From: Patescibacteria group bacterium UBA7522
GTDB taxonomy: Bacteria > Patescibacteriota > CPR2 > UBA1875
DNA length: 5,799 bases
Direction of reading: 5' to 3'
Assembly: GCA_002476865.1 (NCBI GenBank)
Contig: DLNA01000023.1
Span: 24,173 to 29,971, forward strand
Below, in pieces: positions 1-5,759 of this stretch. The first letter of the stretch is position 1. Each line of letters starts with the position of its first letter. Both the position numbers and the translations under genes were made by a program. The notes under the pieces were generated by a model that had not been told where the DNA came from, did not search any database, and worked only from the letters and a program-made list of their open reading frames with translations.

Positions 1-31
1 GTTTTTAAAAAAATAACAACCAGCAACTAAT

Positions 32-71
32 CACCGAAAAAAAATATGCTACAGCATATTTTTTTTCGGTG
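32..71 (-). terminator. Long perfect hairpin after ruvB, probable transcription terminator
   Basis: Bases 32-49 pair perfectly with 54-71, giving an 18-bp stem around a four-base loop (TACA on the plus strand). The middle of the stem is an A8/T8 block (37-44 with 59-66), so on either strand a run of eight U lies in the 3' arm. It sits about 70 bases after the ruvB stop and is the only strong structure there. I infer an intrinsic terminator for the yebC-ruvCAB transcript, possibly bidirectional. A classical U-tract after the stem is missing on the minus strand, which lowers confidence. It could also be a dispersed palindromic element. Confidence 0.55.
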
Positions 72-143
72 GATTCGGTGATTTTTGTAACCCCATACTG
101 AGGAGACATATCAACCTATAAAATATGGAGCCAGCATATATCC

Positions 144-1172
144 CTAAATTAGTTTTTTCTGATTTTGATGGCCTTTTATATTAAGATGCTGATAAGCAGA
201 AGAGGTTACCTTACGACCCTTTGGGGTTCTTTCGAGATAGCCAAGCTGTATTAAGTAGGGCTCATAAACATCTTCGATCGTATCACACTCTTCGGCTGTA
301 GCCGCCGCCAAAGTTGAAAGACCAACCGGACCACCACCAAATTTATTAATTATTGTTTCTAATATGTTTCTATCAGTTGCATCAAGACCTTTACTGTCAA
401 CGTGTAAACGATCAAGGGCTTTTTGGGCTATTTCGCTCTCAATCTTACCGCTTTCTTTTACTTCTGCATAATCACGAACTCTTTTTAGGAGACGATTCGC
501 AATCCTTGGTGTTCTTCTAGAGCGCCCAGCTATCTCTTCTGCACCCTCTTCGTTGATCTTAATGCCCAATATTTTGGCTGATCTTTTAATAATTTTTTTT
601 ATCTCATCTTCTTTATAAAAATCCAATCTTTCAATCATCCCGAACCGATCTCTAAGTGGCGAGGATATTAGGCCGGCTCTAGTTGTAGCACCAACAAGGG
701 TAAATTTTGGAATATCAAGTCGAATCGATCTTGCCGAAGGACCTTTGCCGATTATTATATCAAGCATAAAATCTTCCATCGCCGGGTAAAGGACCTCCTC
801 GACTACTTTATTTAAGCGATGAATTTCGTCGATAAACAAAACGTCGCCCTCCTCTAAATTGGTTAGAATTGAGGCCAAGTCACCCGCCCTCTCAATCGCC
901 GGACCAGAAGTTACTCTTATGTTTGATCCCGTTTCGGCCGATATCACGTGAGCCAGAGTCGTCTTCCCGAGCCCAGGTGGACCATAAAGAAGAATATGAT
1001 CGATCGGCTCTTTTCTTTTTTTTGCCGCCTGAATTGCAATCTCAAGATTATCCTTAATCTGCTCCTGGCCAACATAATCAACAAAGCGTCTTGGTCTTAG
1101 GGTTTCTTCAAATTCCTCTTCACCCCTGAACTCCTCTGCGTCAGTTATGTGGCTCTCTTCAAATTTACTCAT
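144..1172 (-). CDS. ruvB: Holliday junction branch migration ATPase RuvB
   Basis: This is the hexameric AAA+ motor that, with RuvA, pulls DNA through a Holliday junction during recombinational repair in the cytoplasm. The 342-residue protein is full length for the family. Visible in order are an acidic N-terminus, the LRPRRFVDYVGQ box (25-36), Walker A GPPGLGKT (64-71), Walker B VLFIDEIHRL (111-120), sensor 1 GATTRAG (161-167), the arginine finger in SPLRDRFG (R174), sensor 2 RRTPRIANRLL (219-229), and the C-terminal winged-helix DNA-binding domain with GGGPVGLSTLAAA (279-291) and a GYLERTPKGR wing (311-320). All catalytic residues are present. It begins 14 bases after the ruvA stop with a weak AAGG-type ribosome binding site, so it is almost certainly co-transcribed with ruvA. 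The identification is secure. Confidence 0.98.
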   Translation of the reverse strand: MSKFEESHITDAEEFRGEEEFEETLRPRRFVDYVGQEQIKDNLEIAIQAAKKRKEPIDHILLYGPPGLGKTTLAHVISAETGSNIRVTSGPAIERAGDLASILTNLEEGDVLFIDEIHRLNKVVEEVLYPAMEDFMLDIIIGKGPSARSIRLDIPKFTLVGATTRAGLISSPLRDRFGMIERLDFYKEDEIKKIIKRSAKILGIKINEEGAEEIAGRSRRTPRIANRLLKRVRDYAEVKESGKIESEIAQKALDRLHVDSKGLDATDRNILETIINKFGGGPVGLSTLAAATAEECDTIEDVYEPYLIQLGYLERTPKGRKVTSSAYQHLNIKGHQNQKKLI

Positions 1173-1186
1173 TAATAAAACCTTTT

Positions 1187-1765
1187 TTAATTTTTGCCTA
1201 AGTTTTTTACTAAGTATTTTATCTTTTCATCAACTAACTCTATCTCTGTTGGAATATTTTTGATACCCTCTATTGTCTCTGATCTTTGAAATCCGAGCCC
1301 CGAAAGTGCCTGAATTATTTCTTCGGTTTGACTCCCTAGCCGACCACTTGATCCAGCATACTCTGAAAAACCAAGTTTATTTTTTAATTCAATTACCGCC
1401 TTTTCGGCTGTCCTTTTGCCAACCCCAGAGACAGATGAGAGCAAAGAAGAATCTCCGGCGGAGATTGACGATTTTAGGTTTTCAATAGGGGCCGAGGCAA
1501 CAATTGAAAGAGCCACCTTTGGCCCTATCCCCGAAACAGAGAGTAACATCCTGAAAAAATCAAGCTCCCCTGGAGAATCAAAACCAAAAAGAGAGAGCGT
1601 ATCCTCCCTAACATGAGTGTGGGTATAAAATGAACCTTTTTCACCTAAATTAATTTTAACGATTCGATTTTCTGTTAAAAAAACCTCATAACCAACTCCC
1701 CCCACCACAATCGTTACTGTGTGACCGGTCTTGTTAACAATTCGCCCCTCTAAATATCCAATCAT
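1187..1765 (-). CDS. ruvA: Holliday junction DNA-binding subunit RuvA
   Basis: RuvA tetramers hold the four-way junction open and load RuvB rings. The 192-residue protein has all three family domains: the N-terminal OB fold starting MIGYLEGRI, with the acidic pin E54-D55 in VREDTLSLFGF (52-62); two helix-hairpin-helix motifs, VSGIGPKVAL (77-86) and VSGVGKRTAEK (112-122); and, after a Gly/Ser-rich linker (about 138-146), domain III EEIIQALSGLGF (148-159), which contacts RuvB. The ATG at 1765 is chosen because MIGYL is the conserved start. No clear Shine-Dalgarno sequence precedes it, and the 102-base gap from ruvC is larger than the other spacings in the cluster. A three-codon ATG ACC ATA TGA minicistron overlaps the start. 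The assignment is secure; how its translation initiates is less clear. Confidence 0.97.
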   Translation of the reverse strand: MIGYLEGRIVNKTGHTVTIVVGGVGYEVFLTENRIVKINLGEKGSFYTHTHVREDTLSLFGFDSPGELDFFRMLLSVSGIGPKVALSIVASAPIENLKSSISAGDSSLLSSVSGVGKRTAEKAVIELKNKLGFSEYAGSSGRLGSQTEEIIQALSGLGFQRSETIEGIKNIPTEIELVDEKIKYLVKNLGKN

Positions 1766-1799
1766 ATGGTCATTTTACGCAATCTGGAGACAAAATAAA

Positions 1800-1829
1800 A
1801 GTATACAAAGCATCGATTACAACCGCCAA
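1800..1829 (-). promoter_or_regulatory. Candidate internal promoter before ruvA
   Basis: On the minus strand, TTGGCG (1829-1824) is followed after 18 bases by TATACT (1805-1800), a sigma70-like pair. Transcription would start near 1793, about 28 bases before the ruvA ATG. This would let ruvAB be expressed apart from yebC-ruvC and could explain the wide ruvC-ruvA gap. The -35 match is only partial and the region is AT-rich, so chance is a real alternative. Confidence 0.25.
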
Positions 1830-1867
1830 AGATAAGGTCAAAATAAATAATCCTTTTTTCTTGCTTT

Positions 1868-2353
1868 TTAATTTATCCTGGAGTCATCAAAGGTGTTTGC
1901 GTGACAAATAGCAACCGCCAAAGCGTCAGCAGCATCGTCCGGTTTTGGTATTTTAGATAAAGATAATAAGCACTTTACCATTTGTTGAACCTGATTTTTA
2001 TCGGCTCTGCCATATCCAGTTAAAGCCACCTTAACCTCCAGGGGGGTATATTCAAAAGTGGCAAGATTAGACCTTTTTGACTCCAAAAGCAACACCCCTC
2101 TTGCATGACCAACCGCTATCGCCGTTTTTGAGTTTGCTGCAAAAAAAAGTTCTTCCACGGCAACCTGATCCGGTTTAAATTTTTTTATTATTCTTCTTAA
2201 ATCTTTAGAAATAATTAAAAGACGATCCGGAAGCGGTAAATTGGCAGGGGTTAAAATACAACCGTAATCAATTATTTTTATTTCTTGACCATTCTTTTGT
2301 ATTATTCCGTAACCAGTAGTTGCCGTTCCCGGATCGATCCCAAGAATTATCAT
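1868..2353 (-). CDS. ruvC: Holliday junction resolvase RuvC
   Basis: This dimeric, Mg2+-dependent RNase H-fold endonuclease cuts Holliday junctions symmetrically after RuvAB branch migration. The 161 residues match the usual length. The four acidic active-site residues can be aligned: D7 in LGIDPGTATTGYG (4-16), E67 in VAVEELFFAANS (64-75), and D140 and D143 in DDAADALAVAICH (139-151). The EYTPLEVKVALTGYGRADKNQV stretch (about 101-122) is the conserved substrate-contact region; it is quoted here only by its ends, EYTP and DKNQV. The ATG overlaps the TGA stop of yebC in an ATGA junction, so translation is probably coupled to yebC. Upstream there is only a purine-rich AAAGAG/AGG stretch. Nothing is missing and the assignment is secure. 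Confidence 0.97.
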   Translation of the reverse strand: MIILGIDPGTATTGYGIIQKNGQEIKIIDYGCILTPANLPLPDRLLIISKDLRRIIKKFKPDQVAVEELFFAANSKTAIAVGHARGVLLLESKRSNLATFEYTPLEVKVALTGYGRADKNQVQQMVKCLLSLSKIPKPDDAADALAVAICHANTFDDSRIN

Positions 2354-3102
2354 CCTAACTCTTTCATAACTTCGTCTGAAATATTTAAATTACTATAAAC
2401 ATTTGTAATGTCATCAAGCTCTTCTAACGAATCTATTAATCTAATAATTTTTTCAATTTTTTCTTTTTCTGAAATAGTCACCTCTGATGTTGGGATATAA
2501 ACCATTTCTGCAGAGCTTACGATTAAATCATTATCCTCAAAATTGTTTTTTATTTTCATAAGATCTTTTGGGTCGGTATAAATCAAAATCTTTCCGTCCT
2601 CGGTTTCAAAATCAATAGCCCCCGAATCAATAATTATCTCTTCTATTCTTTCTTCAGGTAACGACGGGGAGGACTTTTCTATCTCTATTTGACCCTGACG
2701 CTTAAAAATAAAAGAAACCGAGCCGGCACTGGCCATACTCCCGCCGTGTTTTGTTAGAGTTGATCTAACTTCAGAAACGGTTCTGTTTTTATTATCTGTT
2801 GCGGACTCAATTAAAATCGCAACCCCCTCTGGGCCATATCCCTCATAAATTGTCTCCTCAATCGCGCTCCCACCAAGCTCTCCAGTTCCTTTTTTTATCG
2901 CCCTTTCTATATTGGCCTTAGGCATATTAACCGACTTTGCCTTTTCTATGGCCAGAGCCAGAGCCGGATTCATTGCTGGATCTCCGCCTGCCTTAGCGGC
3001 TAAAGAGATTAAGTTAGAGGCACGAGTAAATTCTTTGCCTTTTTTAGCGTCGCTTGCCGCTTTTTTGTGTTTGATTGTTGACCACTTTGAATGACCGGAC
3101 AC
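2350..3102 (-). CDS. yebC: YebC/TACO1-family protein (translation or transcription factor)
   Basis: The 250-residue protein has the family signature from its first residues: SGHSKWSTIKHKKAASDAKK after the initiator, then MPKANIERAIKKGTG, YEGYGPEGVAILIE, TDNKNRTVSEVR and a C-terminal LDDITNVYSNLNI. Mitochondrial TACO1 and some bacterial YebC proteins assist translation of difficult stretches such as polyproline, while other bacterial members were described as DNA-binding regulators; the role here cannot be decided from sequence. I place the start at the GTG at 3102 because GAGGAG lies five bases upstream and homologues begin M(A/S)GHSKW. An in-frame ATG at 3156 would add 18 non-conserved residues and lies upstream of the predicted transcription start. 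It is first in the yebC-ruvC-ruvA-ruvB unit and overlaps ruvC by four bases. Confidence 0.96.
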   Translation of the reverse strand: MSGHSKWSTIKHKKAASDAKKGKEFTRASNLISLAAKAGGDPAMNPALALAIEKAKSVNMPKANIERAIKKGTGELGGSAIEETIYEGYGPEGVAILIESATDNKNRTVSEVRSTLTKHGGSMASAGSVSFIFKRQGQIEIEKSSPSLPEERIEEIIIDSGAIDFETEDGKILIYTDPKDLMKIKNNFEDNDLIVSSAEMVYIPTSEVTISEKEKIEKIIRLIDSLEELDDITNVYSNLNISDEVMKELG

Positions 3103-3107
3103 GATAT

Positions 3108-3113
3108 CTCCTC
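3108..3113 (-). promoter_or_regulatory. Ribosome binding site deciding the yebC GTG start
   Basis: GAGGAG on the minus strand sits five bases before the GTG at 3102. It supports this start over the upstream in-frame ATG at 3156. Confidence 0.8.
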
Positions 3114-3160
3114 TCGTTGATGGATTTAAGGTTAAAAATTTGAAAGCATAAAACAAAAAG

Positions 3161-3169
3161 ATTATAGCA
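3161..3169 (-). promoter_or_regulatory. Extended -10 promoter for yebC-ruvCAB
   Basis: The minus strand reads TGC TATAAT, a perfect -10 hexamer with the TGN extension, which often replaces a good -35. I see no convincing -35 at 16-18 bases. The predicted start is near 3154, leaving a leader of about 52 bases with the GAGGAG ribosome binding site at its end. Confidence 0.6.
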
Positions 3170-3224
3170 CAAAAACAAACCCAATCTCTACAAAAAAATA
3201 ATAGATATTAAGCACAAATTAAGC

Positions 3225-3230
3225 TATAAT
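3225..3230 (+). promoter_or_regulatory. -10 box for lepA, predicting a leaderless mRNA
   Basis: A perfect TATAAT ends eight bases before the lepA ATG. With the usual distance, transcription would begin at about 3237, two bases before the start codon at 3239. No Shine-Dalgarno sequence lies between the box and the ATG. No good -35 is visible; an A-rich block (3191-3201) lies upstream. It faces the yebC promoter about 60 bases away, making a compact divergent pair. Confidence 0.6.
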
Positions 3231-3238
3231 CACGCTAC

Positions 3239-5101
3239 ATGGAGACAGATAAAATTAGAAATTTTTGCATAATAGCACATATCGATCATGGTAAATCTAC
3301 CCTGGCTGATCGATTTTTAGAGATAACCAAAACCATCGAAAAAAGAGAATTAAAAGAACAAACCCTGGATACCATGGAGCTTGAAAGAGAGCGCGGAATT
3401 ACGATCAAGCTCCAGCCAGCTCGAATGACTTGGACACCAAGTCATCAAATCCCAAATTCCAAGTACCAAGATACAAACAAATCAGAAACTCAAAACTCAA
3501 AAATCGAAACTCTAGGTTCAAAATTTGTTCTGAACTTAATAGATACACCCGGCCATGTTGATTTTTCTTATGAAGTTTCAAGATCGCTTGCCGCCGTTGA
3601 GGGAGCCCTTTTAGTGGTAGACGCTTCACAGGGTATTGAGGCACAAACACTTTCAACGCTTTATGCAGCCATTGAAGCAGACCTAACAATAATTCCCGTT
3701 GTAAACAAGATTGATTTACCACACGCCGAACCAGAAAAAGTTACCGAAGAGATCGTAAATCTCTTGGGCTGTAAAAAAGAAGAGGTTATTTATACCTCAG
3801 GAAAAACAGGGGCGGGCGTTCAAGAAGTTCTTGAAGCAATTATAGAAAAAGTACCACCGCCTCAAAAAAATCCTGATAACGGTCCCCGAGCCCTCATTTT
3901 TGATTCTTTTTATGATCCATATAAAGGGGTTATGGTTTACGTTCGTGTTTTTAACGGCACCTTAAAAAAAGGCGATAAATTAAAACTTATGGCCGAAGGA
4001 AACTTTGCAGAAGCTATCGAGATCGGATACCTAAAACCAAAGCTAAATCCAACGGCCGAGCTTAAAGATGGAGAGATCGGCTATATTGTAACCGGACTCA
4101 AAGAGACCAAAAAGGCACGAGTTGGAGACACAATAACTCTAGCAAAAAATCCGGCCCAAAAACCACTGGAGGGCTATAAGAAGGTTAAGCCGTTTGTTTA
4201 TGCCGGCATTTACACAACAGTTGGGGACGATTTTCCGCTACTAAGAGAGGCCTTGGAAAAATTATCTCTTTCGGATTCTTCCTTAGAATTTGAGCCCGAA
4301 AATTCACAAGCTCTTGGATTCGGTTTTAGGTGTGGATTTTTGGGACTTTTGCACCTAGAGATAGTCAAGGAACGCCTAGAAAGAGAATTTGGACTCTCCT
4401 TAATTACAACCGCTCCATCTGTTTCATACGAAATCAAAAAAACAAATGGAGAGATTCTGGAAATTTCCAGCCCATCAGAGCTTCCAGAAAAAACAGAGAT
4501 AAAAGAGATCAGAGAACCATTTACGAAGCTAGAGGTCGTTACTCCGGCAAATTACATCGGAAATATTATGGAACTAGTTCAGAGTAAAAGAGGCGTTTAC
4601 AAAAATACTTCTTATCTTGATGAAAATCGTGCCGTTATCTCCTATGAATGCCCTCTCTCCGAAATCGTAACGGACTTTTACGATCGTCTTAAAAGCGTCA
4701 CATCTGGATACGCCTCCGTAAATTATGAGCTTACCGGCTATAGAGCCGAAGATTTAGTAAAGGTTGATATTCTTATAAATTCGGAGCCATTTGACACGCT
4801 TTCAATAATAGCCCACCGCACTTTTGCCCAAAAACAGGGTGACAAACTAACAAAAAAACTAAAGGAGCTGATACCTAGGCAAAACTTTAAGATTCCGATT
4901 CAGGCAGCCATTGGGGGTAAAATTATTTCTAGAGAAGATATACCTGCATACAGAAAAGATGTAACGGCCAAACTCTATGGTGGTGATGTTACCAGAAAAA
5001 GAAAACTTTTGGAAAAACAAAAAAAAGGTAAAGAAAAAATGAAGATGGTTGGAAAAGTTGAAATACCATCTGATACTTTCATTAAATTACTAAAAGATTA
5101 A
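3239..5101 (+). CDS. lepA: Elongation factor 4 (LepA), ribosome-associated GTPase
   Basis: LepA is a translational GTPase that binds the ribosome and has been linked to back-translocation, initiation and 30S assembly. All G-domain motifs are present: G1 AHIDHGKST (13-21), G2 RGITIK (52-57), G3 DTPGH (102-106), G4 NKID (156-159) and G5 SGKTGAGV (187-194). Then come domain II, the EF-G-like domains (GFGFRCGFLGLLHLEI at 360-375) and the LepA-specific C-terminal domain with AIGGKIISREDIPAYRKDV (557-575) and GGDVTRKRKLLEKQKKGK (581-598). Its 620 residues exceed the usual roughly 600 (E. coli 599). The excess is an extra segment of about 23 residues within 66-95, between switch I and switch II. The frame is unbroken and no core motif is lost. 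The ATG at 3239 fits the family N-terminus (METDKIRNFCIIAHIDHGKS). It is divergent from yebC and probably transcribed alone. Confidence 0.97.
   Translation: METDKIRNFCIIAHIDHGKSTLADRFLEITKTIEKRELKEQTLDTMELERERGITIKLQPARMTWTPSHQIPNSKYQDTNKSETQNSKIETLGSKFVLNLIDTPGHVDFSYEVSRSLAAVEGALLVVDASQGIEAQTLSTLYAAIEADLTIIPVVNKIDLPHAEPEKVTEEIVNLLGCKKEEVIYTSGKTGAGVQEVLEAIIEKVPPPQKNPDNGPRALIFDSFYDPYKGVMVYVRVFNGTLKKGDKLKLMAEGNFAEAIEIGYLKPKLNPTAELKDGEIGYIVTGLKETKKARVGDTITLAKNPAQKPLEGYKKVKPFVYAGIYTTVGDDFPLLREALEKLSLSDSSLEFEPENSQALGFGFRCGFLGLLHLEIVKERLEREFGLSLITTAPSVSYEIKKTNGEILEISSPSELPEKTEIKEIREPFTKLEVVTPANYIGNIMELVQSKRGVYKNTSYLDENRAVISYECPLSEIVTDFYDRLKSVTSGYASVNYELTGYRAEDLVKVDILINSEPFDTLSIIAHRTFAQKQGDKLTKKLKELIPRQNFKIPIQAAIGGKIISREDIPAYRKDVTAKLYGGDVTRKRKLLEKQKKGKEKMKMVGKVEIPSDTFIKLLKD
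3425..3537. repeat. Repeat-like DNA inserted in frame within lepA
   Basis: The core (about 3434-3523) encodes residues 66-95, rich in Ser, Asn, Gln, Lys and Thr and unlike LepA. The DNA is A-rich and self-similar: on the minus strand it has short tandem variants such as TTGAGTTTTGAGTTT and CTTGGTACTTGGAATTTGGG. This resembles degenerate intergenic repeat sequence I have seen in uncultivated-bacterium genomes; that is recollection, not a search result. The left edge is a perfect inverted repeat (3425-3433 with 3437-3445, loop ACA). The right edge has a weaker one (3514-3520 with 3531-3537, one G-T pair). Exact borders and the number of genomic copies cannot be known from this window. Confidence 0.5.
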
Positions 5102-5117
5102 CCAAATAAACGTGATT

Positions 5118-5146
5118 AAAAAAAACCAAGGACTCTTGAGTACCCC
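5118..5146 (-). terminator. Candidate terminator after the desulforedoxin-like gene
   Basis: On the minus strand a short imperfect hairpin (GG, a bulged T, ACT, loop CAAG, AGT, CC; 5144-5130) is followed by TTGG and then eight T (5125-5118). The layout of stem then T8 is that of an intrinsic terminator for the leftward small genes, and it keeps them from reading into lepA. The stem is short, so the call is tentative. Confidence 0.35.
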
Positions 5147-5153
5147 GCCATTT

Positions 5154-5201
5154 ATTCTCTAAATTTAAACTTGGTAATTTTAAATTGTAAACTAAGAGAA
5201 T
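5154..5201. terminator. Nested inverted repeats between convergent lepA and the small genes
   Basis: An outer pair ATTCTCT/AGAGAAT (5154-5160, 5195-5201) encloses an inner pair AATTTAAA/TTTAAATT (5162-5169, 5179-5186). Its position between convergent genes suggests a role in ending lepA transcription, but the stems are almost all A-T and there is no long U-tract on the plus strand. Confidence 0.25.
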
Positions 5202-5202
5202 T

Positions 5203-5331
5203 TCATCCTTCGATCTTTTCCATTGGCTCTCCGCAACAAACCAACTCCCCACCACCAACTTTTGTTACAACCACCTCATTGCCACATACATTGCAGCGAT
5301 ACTTTTCATCAACATTTTTTACATTTGTCAT
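5203..5331 (-). CDS. Desulforedoxin-like small iron protein (42 aa)
   Basis: The translated protein begins MTNVKNVDEKYRCNVCGNEV and ends VCCGEPMEKIEG. It carries four cysteines, C13, C16, C32 and C33, in a CX2C-X15-CC pattern with a VGGGELVCCGEPM tail. This is the spacing and sequence style of desulforedoxin and of the N-terminal domain of desulfoferrodoxin, which bind one iron through four cysteines. The free-standing family member is a homodimer of 36 residues, so 42 is a complete protein and not a fragment. The superoxide reductase domain of desulfoferrodoxin is absent. A likely role is small electron carrier or helper in oxygen or superoxide defence; no partner gene is visible. The ATG at 5331 has GGAGAG upstream (5344-5339). 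It follows the coiled-coil gene by 47 bases on the same strand, so they may share a transcript. Confidence 0.85.
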   Translation of the reverse strand: MTNVKNVDEKYRCNVCGNEVVVTKVGGGELVCCGEPMEKIEG

Positions 5332-5378
5332 TTTTACTCTCTCCAAACAAAAAAACACCAAATGGCTCCAGCAAGATA

Positions 5379-5558
5379 CTATCTGAATTTTCTTAGCGAC
5401 TCTAGACGCTTCAGTTCGATATCAAGCCGTTTGGCGATTTGCTGCCTTCGCTCTTCTTCTTTGGCGATCATCCTGTCTATTCTGGCCCTTTCACTTTCAA
5501 GACGAGCGACTTTTTCACACTCGTAGGCCTCCTCACGAAGCCTGGTAGCAGTGTTCAT
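5379..5558 (-). CDS. Small charged, probably coiled-coil protein of unknown function
   Basis: I do not recognise this 59-residue protein. It starts MNTATRLREEAYECEKVARL and ends KRLDIELKRLESLRKFR. It has no proline or glycine, is dominated by Arg, Glu, Lys, Leu and Ala, and has regularly spaced hydrophobic residues, so one long helix or coiled coil is expected. There is no signal peptide or membrane segment. The ATG at 5558 is preferred because AGGAGG lies four bases upstream. An ATG at 5597 would add 13 Trp-rich residues (MIVWWVLWAIGGE) whose codons contain that ribosome binding site. By hand count the gene has 86 G or C in 180 bases, apparently richer than the AT-rich flanks, which supports coding or a different origin. 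It lies 47 bases upstream of the desulforedoxin-like gene. Confidence 0.6.
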   Translation of the reverse strand: MNTATRLREEAYECEKVARLESERARIDRMIAKEEERRQQIAKRLDIELKRLESLRKFR

Positions 5559-5562
5559 CTCT

Positions 5563-5568
5563 CCTCCT
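5563..5568 (-). promoter_or_regulatory. Strong ribosome binding site for the coiled-coil gene
   Basis: AGGAGG on the minus strand, four bases before the ATG at 5558, is the best Shine-Dalgarno match I found in the window and is the main reason for calling this gene and this start. Confidence 0.7.
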
Positions 5569-5759
5569 ATCGCCCAAAGTACCCACCAGACAATCAAATC
5601 TTGACAGTTTTATTGAAAAAAATCATCAGCAAAACAGCTAAAATTTAAAAAAATTGATTGGCGAAAAACACGGTAACCGAAGGAGTAAATAAGTGAGCAA
5701 AATACCCAGCTAAAAAATTCCGAATAAAACTATTTAATCAAAACTAAATAAGTAAATAT

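Noticed and set aside
5..109. Minus-strand 34-codon frame starting MSPQYGVTKITE after ruvB
   Set aside because: It runs straight through the perfect hairpin, has only a weak AGG upstream, and its hydrophobic tail comes from the poly-T arm. A terminator region explains it better.
125..184. Plus-strand mini-frame ending KLVFSDFDGLLY, reminiscent of a HAD phosphatase motif
   Set aside because: Only 19 codons, ends at once with TAA, and most of it is antisense to the ruvB C-terminus. The likeness is chance.
3405..3722. Minus-strand 105-codon frame opposite the lepA G domain
   Set aside because: It is antisense to the conserved GTPase motifs; its length reflects the low stop density opposite lepA and the repeat-like insert.
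5601..5644. Perfect TTGACA (5601-5606) on the plus strand as a promoter
   Set aside because: No -10-like hexamer lies at 16-18 bases; the nearest candidate (TAAAAT at 5639) is 32 bases away.
5439..5648. Plus-strand 69-codon frame opposite the coiled-coil gene
   Set aside because: No ribosome binding site or recognisable protein features. The minus-strand gene has AGGAGG and a typical helical composition.
5681..5712. AAGGAG followed by GTG (5693) on the plus strand, looking like a gene start
   Set aside because: The frame closes after six codons (GTG AGC AAA ATA CCC AGC TAA), and no frameshift that restores a long frame is visible.
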